From Halichoerus grypus (Eukaryota > Chordata > Mammalia > Carnivora > Phocidae): a stretch of DNA of 64,000 nt. The stretch lies in contig NC_135721.1 of NCBI RefSeq assembly GCF_964656455.1, positions 53,451,530 to 53,515,529 on the forward strand, written 5' to 3'. Of the stretch, positions 25,053-36,600 are shown piece by piece. The position numbers and the translations under genes are program-made. Numbering within the stretch: the stretch's first letter is position 1; every line of letters starts with the position of its first letter. The notes beneath the pieces were generated by a model. The model was not told the origin of the DNA. It saw only the letters and a program-made list of their open reading frames with translations, and searched no databases.

Positions 25053-25172
25053 AATAATGGGGAGGTGCCTGGGTGGCTCAGTCAGTTAAGAACCCAACTC
25101 TTGATCTTGGCTTAGTTCTCAGTCTCAGGGTTGTGAGTTCAAGCCCCATGTTGGGTTCCATGAGAATAATGG
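25053..25172 (+). mobile_element. 3'-truncated CAN-SINE without A-tail
   Basis: Only the tRNA-derived head and body are present (about 25061-25164, ending 'ccccatgttgggttcc'). The CT tract and A-tail are missing, yet the copy is flanked by the 8-bp repeat aataatgg at 25053-25060 and 25165-25172. Confidence 0.85.
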
Positions 25173-25534
25173 TTTACTGTGGAAAGATCCTGAGATATGG
25201 AGTCAGCCTGAACTGGTCTTAAAACAGGGTATAGCTCAGGATAGAAAAACTGAACCCCTATCTCCTTAGCTCTGAACTGGGAATAATGTCAACTGGGCGG
25301 TTGTCACAAATGACATGATTGATCATGCATCATAACCCACATCTGTTATTTATGTAGTGATTTGTGGACTGAGATAGCTATAAAGTTTGTACTTTATGCA
25401 AGTATTCACAGTTTAATATACTATGTTAACAGAAATTTGAACTACCTTGTTAGGAAACTGGTGTTATGTAACTGAAACCCATGCATGCCAAAATGTGCAA
25501 GACTAGGACTATCTACTTTCATATTTTTTTTCCT

Positions 25535-27215
25535 ACTGGCCTTTATGCTATTGTCATGTTTAACTTTTATGTTATAAACCCCACAACATTGTTATGTTTA
25601 TATGAGTAGTCAATTCTTTTAAAGGATTTAAATAATTTTTAAAACTCATATATTAACCCATGTTGTTTATCATTTCCAGTGTTCATCATTCCCTCATGTA
25701 AACCCACATTTTCTTTTATCATTTTCTGCTTGAAAGACATCCTTTAGTATTTCTTGTAGTGCCAGTGATGAATTCTTTCAGATTTTATATGTCTGAAAGC
25801 AGCTTTATCTCATGTTTGACTTTGAAAGATATTTTGCTGGGTATAGAATTCTAGATAGACAGGTTTTTTCCTTTCAGTGCTTCAAAGATGTTTCTCCATT
25901 GTCTTCTCAGATTGTTTCTGATGAAAATTCTGATGTTATATTCATCTTTGTCCCTTTGTTCTTTTTTATTGCTTTCATGATTTTATACTGGCTATGATGT
26001 GGCTTCATAGTTTTCTTAATATCTCTTGTGCTTGGAGTTCATTGAATATCTTGGATTTTGGGTTAATAGTTTCCATAAGGTCTGAAAATTGTTAGGTCAT
26101 TATTTCAAATATCCTGTATACTCTCCCCCCACCTCCTCCTTCGGAGACTCTAACCATACATTAGGCTACTTGAAATTGTTCAACTCACTGTTCTTTTCCT
26201 TAATTTTTTTTTCATTTTGAATAATTCCTATTGATATGTCAAGTTCACTAATTACTAATCTTCTACAATGTGTAAATTGCCATTAATCCTATATGGTGTA
26301 TTTTCACTTCAGACATTTTAGCTTTCATCTGTAAAAGTTTGAGTTTAGTCTTTTTAATATCCTCCATGTTTCTACTTAACTTTTTTGAACACATTTAATA
26401 ACTGTAGCTATTTTAACATTCTCATGTTAGTTTTAACATCTGTATCAGATACAGGTTTGTTTCAATTGATTCTTCTTATAGGTTGTTTTTCCTTATTTGC
26501 GTGCCTAGTTATCTTTAATTAGAGGGCAGTCATTGTTAATTTTATCTCATAGGTGCTGGGTATTTTTGTTTTTCTAGAAGTATTTTTACACTTTGTTCTA
26601 GCATGCAGTTGTTCTGTGGGAATGGTTTGATCCTTTTTGACCTTGCTTTTATGATTTGTTGGGTGGGCCCAGAGCAGTGCAACCTAGGGCAAATCATTCC
26701 CTACTACTCAGGCAAGTAACTACCCAGTGACCTTGGTTGGTAAGAACTGGCATTATTACTAGATGCTTGTGAGCACCGGACAATGTTTGCTCCCTCTTAA
26801 TCCTATCATATGTCTTTCTCCAGCCTCCATTTCCTCACATATATGTGCTAATCAGTACTGAATTTAATTATCAAAGGGGATCATCTGCAGATCTCTGGAG
26901 TTCAGTTTTCTCTTCTCACAGGTACTCTGTCCTGTGAACTCTAGCTACCTTAGTCTCCCTAGTGTCTCAGCTCCATTTCTCACTCATGATGTCTACTGGG
27001 CTGTTCCTCAATTCTTCCTTGCATCATGGTCTGGAAACTCCCTCAAGGCAGTAAGCTGGGAAAATGGTAGGGATCTATTGGTTTCCTCATTCTCAGGTTG
27101 TCTTGAAATCCACTTTTCCATGTAGTTTATTGGTTCTTTCAGCAAGAAGTGTACATGCAGTCCTCATTATTCCATCTTGGCTGGAAACAGAAGTTAGAGC
27201 TATCTTTTAATAGAT
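25535..27215 (-). mobile_element. Old L1M, reverse orientation, about 1.7 kb
   Basis: Long ordered similarity to a reversed old L1: 'gaaagatattttgctgggtatagaattctagatagacagg', 'ttttctccattgtcttctcag'-like, 'tatcttgcttggagttcattgaatatcttgg'-like and 'cattattccatcttggctggaaacag'. Short frames such as the one at 25812-25997 are fortuitous. Confidence 0.7.
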
Positions 27216-27854
27216 GATCACTTCTTGAGTTTTTGTGTAATATCAGAAAAGAATACCTATAATTATCTGAAAACACTATTAAAATACTTTTCCTTTTCCC
27301 AACTACAATCTGTGTGAGCTTGGATTTAACAATAACATATTGTAACAAATTAAATGCAGAATACCCCTCTTCTATATAGTGTGAATCTAACCAGAAACCT
27401 TGATTTTATTACTTGGATCAGAGTTTTACTAGCAGCTTGAAGTATGCCATTTCATCTTAGACTAGGCAATTAAGGTTTCCCTAATAGATTTAAAACCAGA
27501 ACACCCAGAAGTTAGTAAAATAGTGAGGTAAAATGAAGACATTTTAAATAGCTATACATTTTATGTATTTCTTTACTCTTGTTTAGTGGTTGAATGAAAA
27601 AGAAGGCGATCTCTATGTGGATTCATGTAATCAGTACACAACCACCTGCTCATGTACACATAAAGTATAGGAGTCATCTATAACAGCAACTCAGACTGTA
27701 AAAAAAAATTCTCCTGAGCTATACAGTTAAGCTATAGAATTCTAGTGAGTTTTTTGGGCACACTTGCCTGAAATGTAACAATTCCTTCCTATACATATAA
27801 TTTCCACAGACAAGTGATTTTTATGAATAGTTTCCAAGAATGACAGTACACTCA
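27216..27854. other. Unannotated intergenic stretch
   Basis: AT-rich, no gene or nameable repeat seen. Confidence 0.5.
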
Positions 27855-28080
27855 ATAGTTAAGATCACAGTATTTGAAATTAGACTGCTTGGGTTCAAAC
27901 TCGAGCTCCAACTACTTTCTAATTGTGTAACCTTGAGAATATCCCTTAATATGCTTACTTCAGCTTTTTTTTGTAAAATGGCGGTAAAATTGTTATTTAC
28001 ATAGTTGTTTTGAGAAGCAAATTAGTTACGGTAATTTCTTAAAATTGTGCATGGTAAATAAAACATTTAGCAACTTATAG
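27855..28080 (-). mobile_element. MIR SINE, reverse orientation
   Basis: 'agactgcttgggttcaaactcgagctcc', 'attgtgtaaccttgagaatatccctt' and 'ttgtaaaatggcggtaaaattg' match a reversed MIR. Confidence 0.85.
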
Positions 28081-28633
28081 AATAGCAATTACAGTTTCTT
28101 TTCAACCCTCTTGGCTATTAGCCAATGAACTTTAAAAGCACACATATCTGAAATCTACCCCTAGATGTACTTTTATGAAGTCTAAAGAAGGCACAACAAC
28201 ACAGGTTTGTTGTTTTGTTTTTGAGTCCCACAAGTGATTCTGATCATCACATTCCGGCAAGAACTGAAGATCATGGTTAGACTTTAGATAAACTGTCACT
28301 TAGACTAATCAGTATTAGGCTAAATTTTAATTGTTCCTAGCAACATTTTCTAATACTGAATAGCTCAGGGAATCAGAGTCAAACTGCTTTAAGGAGGGGA
28401 AGGCAGAACTCTGCCATCAGAATATATCTAAATTCATAAAATATTTAATAAGTAACCACTGAATATCAGTATTGGGTAAACAGAGATGAGTAAGGTGCCT
28501 CTGTTCTCAGGAATGTACAAGTTAGTGATATAAGCACTGTTTCCCAGGTGTGGTACATGCCTGCATACAACTGACTCTGTGTAATAAGCAACCCAAGTTT
28601 TCCTGGGATCAGGGTTGCCTGGCTGCAGCAAGG

Positions 28634-28855
28634 AAGAGTAGTGATGGGGTGCCTGGCTCAATCATTAAGCATCTGCCTTCGGCTCAGGTCATGGTCCCAG
28701 GGTCCTGGGATTGAGCCTCACATTGAGCTCCCTGCTCAGTGGGAAGCCTGCTTCTCCCTCTCCCACTCCCCCTGCTTGTGCTCCCTCTCTCGCTGTCTCT
28801 CTGTCAAATAATTAAAATCTTGAAAAAAAAAAAAAGAGAGAGAAAGAGTAGTGAT
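28634..28855 (+). mobile_element. CAN-SINE with 12-bp target-site duplication
   Basis: Plus-strand copy at about 28646-28843 with a small deletion in the head (ggggtgcctggctcaatc). It is flanked by the perfect repeat aagagtagtgat at 28634-28645 and 28844-28855. Confidence 0.95.
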
Positions 28856-30503
28856 AGATGGGCTCTATTCTGCAGTGGACTTTCCTGCAATCATGGCATT
28901 ATTAATGTCAGTTTTTCCGCAGCCAGCCTGAGATGCATAAACAGCAGCCAAGCTTGAGCTGGAATAAAGCTGTCAGGCCTACCAATTACTCCTCCTCTGT
29001 GTAGAAACAGATTTCCTAGAGATTGGAAAAAGCCAACCTAGAGAAACTATCTATACAGCCCTCTGTGTGTTCACTGAAGGGCCACTAACCCCTACTGTTT
29101 CCAATAATACCTAAAGGAAGAAGAATGTGTTACAGTGTTACTCTACTGTAGATATGAAAATACAATTGTCAGAGTGATATATCTCTATATAGTCATACCT
29201 TAAAATGCATTTAATTGTTTTGATATTATCATAGCTCTAAGACACCTGAATAGTGGTAAATGCACTAATAGGTGTTTTGCATCTATACCTTTCATCAAGT
29301 CTCCCAAAGTCATTTAGGACAAATAAAGCATCCTTACTGCCCTTATGACCTCTGCTTAGATTTTCTGGCTTAGTGAATTCTAAACAGACAAAAAGAAAAA
29401 AATAGAGTAATAGAGATGAACAAATTAGTAAAGTGAGAAAACTAATTAAAGGAAAATTAAATAGTTATAGGAAAACTAAAAAGAGAAAGATTCTCATTTT
29501 TATATTCTGGAATGAATTCTTTAATACACAAAACAATGAGCATTACTATTAAACAGTCCTTAATGTACTTTGAGTTACTATTTTTTTTTAGTTTTATACT
29601 ATGAAATAATTAATGCTCCTACAAACAAGTTATTTTATATACTAATTAATACTCAGAAGAAAATGGTACAATTGTCTAGGTGTTCATTAGAATGAAAGCA
29701 ATCATTCTAATTTCAGCACAGCTTTAACCTGCCTTGTGACTTTCAGAATAACAGTATTCATTTCTCACCTATACAAAAAAGAAGTTGGACCAGATGATAT
29801 CTAAAGGTTCTGACAGTTCTAAATGTTAATAATACTGTATTATTTATATAGCCAGTCTACTTTCTTTTTTCTAAACTTCTTAAATCAGCATTTTCCCTAA
29901 AAATAGTGGAAAGTTTCCAAAATACATCATGCTTTAGAAAAATAAAATTAAAATCTATTTCAGATTAGGAATTAAAAATAGTGATTTACTGACAAATAAA
30001 TTGAAGTCATTTCCCACCAACCATGTTCCTAAAAATATGAAAGTGTTTTTAAGATTCAGAAATGTATAAAAAACTTAGAAACAGTTACTGAAAGTAAAAC
30101 TATAAAAAAAAAAAAATCTTATTTACTTAGTGAGTTGAAGCTTTGTATTAGGGAGTTATTATGATAAAAAAATTAGTAGATTACCACTTTTGGATGATCC
30201 ACAATATTTAAAAATATAACTACTTACTCTGTATAATTCTACAACATAATCGCTAACTCTCCTGAATTTCTAAAACTTTTATGCAATTATTTTCACATAC
30301 CTCTCCAAGGAAAGGTTTCATTGAATTGCAAACATTGATTTATTAAATAAAATAGAAGTCCATAAAAACAAAAAGAAGTCCATGCTTTATAAGTCAGCAT
30401 TAAATTTCTCACAGAGAAATCAAGAAAAAATATTTCCTATCACAGATAGCTATTAACTGTCGTCGTTACGTCTTCCAACTAATATTTCACAAAAGAAATC
30501 AAG
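28856..30503 (-). other. Region downstream of ETAA1, including its 3' UTR
   Basis: The ETAA1 transcript must end somewhere in this stretch. The first AATAAA-type signal read on the minus strand after the stop lies at 30339-30344 (TTTATT on plus), about 160 bases past it; others occur further on, so the real end is not determined. A diverged MIR-like piece lies at about 29690-29830 ('gttggaccagatgatatctaaaggttc'). Nothing else recognised. Confidence 0.45.
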
Positions 30504-30622
30504 TTAAGTGGGAGCTGCCTTTACAGAGGATGCCTGTGCTCTGGCCATTCTTCGAACCAGTGCTTCTTGTCTTTTTCTTTGAATTTCTTCAGGAGAACAC
30601 TTTTTATTTTTCTCTTCTTCCT
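30504..30622 (-). CDS. ETAA1: ETAA1 exon 6, coding part (RPA32-binding C-terminus)
   Basis: Acceptor tttaatttttag precedes 30622; the stop TAA is at 30506-30504. It encodes residues 863-901: an acidic-lysine linker and then PEEIQRKRQEALVRRMARAQ. This helix resembles RPA32C-binding motifs known from SMARCAL1, TIPIN and UNG2. The exon is too short to stand out as an open frame alone and was identified by motif and phase. Confidence 0.95.
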
Positions 30623-33600
30623 CTAAAAATTAAACAAAATATAGATATTACTTTTATAGACTGTAAAGTCATCCTGAATATGAGTTTTAGTTTTCACTTT
30701 TTTATTATCCAGACTTGCCATATTGGTATAACTATTTCACACTAAACTACTATATATGATCCTCCACTTACAGATATAGTGCTCTAGCCAAAAGAAAATC
30801 AAGCACTGATCAATCTGTCCTTATTTTATATACCTTTTCAAAATGTCATAAAGTTCATTTGATTAAACTGTACATTTTAACTTCCTAGCACACAATTCTT
30901 GTGAATAAGGACATCTAATTTATATAATTCACAAATGAATATTTTTTTTAAAAACTGGGATTTTAAATGTTATATAAACTTTAGTAAAAAAGCAGTCAAA
31001 ATATAATGAATTAAATACAAATACCTCAAGTAGTGTATTTTTACTGATAAGCTATATTAATATTCACACCAACTTTTTTTCCTCTATAGAGCTCCAAGAT
31101 TTTCATTTTAGCCATTGAGGAAAAATGTTTTAGAGTGATCTAGTGAAATCTATCATGACAATAAGCATATAATTCACTGTCAAATATTTTTATTTGGAGA
31201 ATACATTTTATATAAACATTAGAAAATTATTTCAAAAAGGAGAATATCTGAATAAAATCTTCAATTTGAATGTCTTTTTAAGTATACAGAAATGTGAAGC
31301 ATTCTGACATATTCCTATGCAGCATATTTTAATGTATACTTCAGGGATAATACACTATAAAATAAACAATGTGTTTTAAATTAATGAAAATAGTTAAGTT
31401 TGATTTTAATAATATATCCAATTATATCTATGCAAAATACTAAGTTCTAATAAAATGAATTTAATTCCACAGTTTAGTCACTTTAAGCTAAAATATTAGA
31501 TTATCTACATAATGGTAATAATAATCAAACTTTAAAATTAGTAAACGTATTTTCTCATTTAAAGGATGTTTTAAAATTAAGGCCATCACCTTAAATCATA
31601 TTTACATGACCTTGTACTGGTAAAACTGTTTATGTTGTAAAATCTGCCTCTCACAGAATATGAATCTGTAGTACTGTTGGCAGAGAAATATTACACTACC
31701 ATCTAGACAAAGGTTCAGATTTTGTTATAAGACATTTCCCTTGTTAACTAAGGGAGATTATTTGTCCAAAATAAATTATCTGTCTCCCCTTCCTTTCTTG
31801 GTATAATTGGAAATGGGAGAGGGTGTTCAAGGTAAGAGGTAAATATTTTAGATAAACTCCCCAGATTACTCTGATGCCTTATTTATTTCCTAAACTAATT
31901 ATCTCACAGATTTGTAGCTATTTTTCCTTACAGAAAGATGCTACAAGATACTTTATAATTAGCTTGACTAATTATCTAATATTTTAGTCTCAAAGCTGAG
32001 AAACGAAAACTCAGAACACACACACAATTGAAGTGACCGTAAGTTTGGAAGGAAAACAGGTTAATAATCCATGACAGCAGAAAAGAACATAGCTCTCTAA
32101 AACTGGTTTTACAACTGGCTTGGTGATATTCTTGGAAAATAATTTCAAATGATGTAAATAAAGTCACACTATGAAATTTTGACTTAGAGAGAGTCATCCA
32201 TTTCTCCCATCAGCTCTTCCTTTAACTCAATCTTCAATAAAAATACATGGTAAAGTTTCAAACTATTACAAGATACAAAGCAAAAGTGGCTCTTCTTAAT
32301 CTTTATCCTAGAGCAGAGGTCAGCAAAAAAGAAAAAAAAAATCTGTGAAGGGCCAGAAAGTAAATATATTAACCTTTGAAGTTCATATGGTCTTTTGTTG
32401 GCAACTGTTCAACTCTGTTATTGTAGCATGAAAACAGCCAGCCATGGACAATACAAATGATGTGACTGCGTTCAAATAAAACTTTGTTTAGGGACAATGA
32501 AATCTGAATTCCATGTAAGTTTCAAAGGTCATGAAATATTACTCTTCTCCTGATTTTTTCAACTATTTAAGATGTGAAACCATCTTAGCATGCTGGCTGT
32601 ACAAAAACTGGCTATGGGCTGGATTTGGATAGGCCATGGTTTGCCAAACCCCGCCTTACAGCAATGAGGTAGTTAAATGGGTTTTGTTTCAGAGACATTC
32701 TCTGGAGAGCAGCTTGCTACATAACAAAGTAAAAGAAAGTAGAAACAATAGACAATATCAAGAAGATTAATGTTAATTAGAAGATTAGGTACTATCAGTA
32801 AACTTAAAAAAATTGATAAGATAAACTGAAAGAGATTATCCACCCATAAAAAATGCAGATAGGATAGTAGTTTTGGGAAAACTCAAATATTGCAGAGATG
32901 TAGTCATTTTTAATATAGTTATAACTATATGTAACTAAATTCATGTTGAGAGTATGGTCCAATTAATTACACTTATCTAAATATAAATTTAAATATTTTA
33001 AATTATAGATTGACCACAATTTTTAAAAGTTTCAAAATATCAAGGCTATAATGTAGGGAAATATTCATTGTCAATGTTGATAAGAATATAAATTGATGTA
33101 ACTTTTGGGGAAGATTTGGTGATATCCATCAAATTCAAAACATTCTCTTACATCAATTTTTCAATAATTAACAGATACAATCACAGGAGTATGGAGAAAT
33201 TTATGTAGAAGTATATTCACTGGAGGATTGTTTGTAATGCAAAAAATGCAACCAAACTGGACTTTCCATCAATAGAGAAACAAATAAATCATGGTACATC
33301 CATATAATAACATACTATGTAGTTATTAGAAGGACTAAAGCAAAACTATATGAATAACAGGAAAAGATAGCTATATTAGATGAAGATGAAGGCAAAACCA
33401 AGTTGTCAAAGGGTAGGTACATAGTACATAATTCCATCTGATTAAATAAATGTGTAGGTATACACACATATACATACACACAAACATGCATGCACGCTTT
33501 TATATGCACAGAAAATACTACATGATGTATTCCAAACTGTTAACTGTGGTTTCCCTGAGGAATGGCTGTGAGAAAAGAGAAATAGAGAATTTAATTTTTC

Positions 33601-36600
33601 ACTTCAAATTAATCTATTCTGTTTTCTTTCTTTTTAAACAACCAGCATATTACTGTTACAAGTTAAAAAAAAAAAAAAAGGGGTGGGATCACTTAAATAG
33701 GAAAGTTGTAGCAGTAATGCCAACAAAATTATCATCTAGAGTCTAAATAGAAAACAATGATCTAATGCTAAAAGGAGCTAAAGACTCCCTCACCTTATTA
33801 GCATTAATCTACATAATAGATAAGAATCCTAATGTTAGCCCCCAGTGAGGAAGACTGATTAAGAAAATCAATAATTACAAGCTAGCATAGTAAATGCTAT
33901 AACAGAAGTTAACACTGGGTATTGGAGAAACCCAGAGAAAGTGAAGCTAAATTATCTGGGTGGACAGAAACATATTGTGTTTTAAAGGACAAATGGAAAA
34001 TGGCTGGGCAGATTTGGTATATGCAATGTGGGGGCACTGTGTTTCTGGTGAAGGAAACAGCATCTGTGAAAACATGAGGCTGTGAGAAAGAACTGGGCAT
34101 TAAGATATACAAGTAGTTATGCCAGACACAGTCCCTTTTAAAAAACATTACAACATCAGTGAATAACAGATTTTTCACCTTATATTGCATGATATTCATT
34201 CAAATACTTACTAAACATCTTCTAAGTGGCAGATAGTGTGGTACGCCTAGGTATTCACAGATAGGACAGACAATAATCAATACTTGCTTGCAAATTGTGA
34301 TAAAAGAAACGAAGGAATACGATAGATGATGGAAAATAACAAAGAGAAGACCTATTTATAGGTTGTTCAAGGAAGGTCTCTATGAGGAAGTCATACTTAA
34401 AATGAGACCTAAGGATAAAAAAGCACCAACCAAAAGACAGGAATGCGGGGGTCAAATGCTGGGAAGTAGTAGTTTTAGTTAGGAATAGCACAGTCAGATC
34501 TCCTGAACTAGGAAAGAAACTATTCTGTTTGAGGAACCAAAAAGATAGCTAGTGTAGTTGAAGCTTAGTAGGTGAGATAAAAAAGCAGACAGACAGGCTA
34601 AGGAGTGGTAATCCAGGGCCTTATAAATCAGCGTAGAGTTGGAATTTTATTTGAAAAATGATGGGCCATCATTGAAGGCTGTGGTTAAGCACAGGAATGC
34701 CATATTTGCCTGTTTGTTTTTTAAAAGATTATCCTACTCTTTGGAGACTAGAATTGAAAAGGGACAGATAAAAGAACTATAATCTAGTCAAAAAATGTTG
34801 GCTTGGATAAGGGTGGTAGCAATTAAGAGTGAGAAAAATGGACAATTTTGAGATGTATTTTTTTTTTGAGGTAGAAACAATGGCACTTGATAGAATTGTG
34901 GGAGAGGAATCAGAAGAATCAAAGATGACAGGTTGTACTTAGTAAATTACAGTTCTAACCATCACAACTAACAGAGTTTTATATCAGGTATTATAGTAGC
35001 AAATGTGTTTAATTAGAATGCTCTGAATTTTCAAATATCGTTCACCTCAATGTTCTGCTAAACATAGGAGTAAGATTATTCAAGTTTTAAAACAATGAGA
35101 CATTTAGTAAACACAATCTCACAGCAATATATCTACCTAAAGTACAATTTTCTAGGAAACAATTCAGAAAACATTCAACAAATATTTATTGAGTACCTAC
35201 CATATGCTAGTCACTGTATTAAAAGCTAAGAATCTAATGCAGTCTTCTGAAAACATAAATCACACACCCTTTGTATATTAGAGCATAATTATTTTTAAGA
35301 GTCACTTTAAGAATTCTAGTTAAGTATCATGATTTTTTAAATTGTTACACAAATTCAATATAACAAATAACTAGTTTAGCTACTTTCCCAGGTGATAATT
35401 TTCAAAGAAAACTATTTTATACATACCTTTTGAAGGTTGTTCCATAGATTCAGAACGTTTCACCAAAGGCTGCTGTTGAACAGTCTTCCCACAAAATGGG
35501 CTGACAGTTTTATTTTTCTCCAAACCCTGTGTAATTTTGGTATCAGAAATACTTGCTGGTATACAATTTTGATTGAACTGGGAAAGAATCTGAGAATTTT
35601 TCATCTTTGTAAATGTATACTTAGGAAATCTAACTGGTCTGTTAAGGTCACTCTTAGCTCCATCTGTTGTGCTCCTATGGGATAGATGCTGAGTACTTAA
35701 TTTCTTCTTGTAAGTAGCAGTTTCTGTATTCCTATGATCTGAACTCACATTCAAACTTGAATTTCCTATAAGAACCGATTCAGTACTATTCACTTGTATT
35801 GGAACATCAGTGTTATTCCAGGAATAACGTAGATTATTGATCTGACAATTTGAGTTCTTAGAGTATGTTGTTAAATTAGTTTTAACACCTAAAAAGCTTG
35901 GAGAATTTCCACAAATTTCTCCTTTTTCCATCTTCACTGGTTTATTTAATTGTGAGCTATTTGTGAAAGATGTATGCCCTGAAATGCTGCTCAGATTCAA
36001 ATGCTTTGATTGCACCAATTGACTTTCTTTAGATGTAGTAAACATGTTTTCGGCTCCATGTTTGGAACTATTATTGATCTCAAGTTTACCTTCTGATATC
36101 TTGCTGTCCTTTCTAATGTCTTGTTGCTGAGTTAGTCTTTCAATATCATCACACGCTTGGTATAATAAATCATCATCTACATCATCTGCTTCCCAGGTAT
36201 TCTCTAATTGATGACATGCTTTAACAACTTCATTGGCAAATGATGGATCATTCCAGTCATCAAAGAAAGAACCTAACTTTGATGTATTAGTCTGATTTGG
36301 ATTATAAACACTGGTTTCATTGCCCAAAGTTGCAGAGCCAAAATGATCTATATTAGCAGGTGCTTTAAAAGACTGATTATAAATGGACTTATTTTTTTGT
36401 TCATTAGAATATCCTGTGTTCAAAGTTGACTTTTCAGAAATATTTACATTAGAAGTAAATTTAGTGTGCGTATCTTCTTTTACTTTTGTCAGATTAGACG
36501 CAACTGTACAGTCTCGAATTTTGTCTTGAACAACAGTTTTATTGAAAGATTTCTCAAATTTCATTTTATTTCCAGTGGATGGTAATTTGCTTGGTTTATC

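Larger units (their letters stand above)
30623..35426 (-). other. ETAA1 intron 5 (4.8 kb)
   Basis: AT-rich intron between the large exon and the last exon. It contains an hAT-like element (32311-32655), an old L1M 3' end (33060-33680), an L2 (34195-34930) and an L2 tip (35168-35240). No CAN-SINE and no further exon were seen. Confidence 0.85.

Noticed and set aside
33450..33746. 98-codon plus-strand frame
   Set aside because: It runs through an L1M 3' UTR and its A-tail (poly-Lys) inside an ETAA1 intron.
33909..34199. 96-codon minus-strand frame in ETAA1 intron 5
   Set aside because: No recognisable protein; it sits in intron DNA next to an L2 remnant, with no exon signals in phase with ETAA1.
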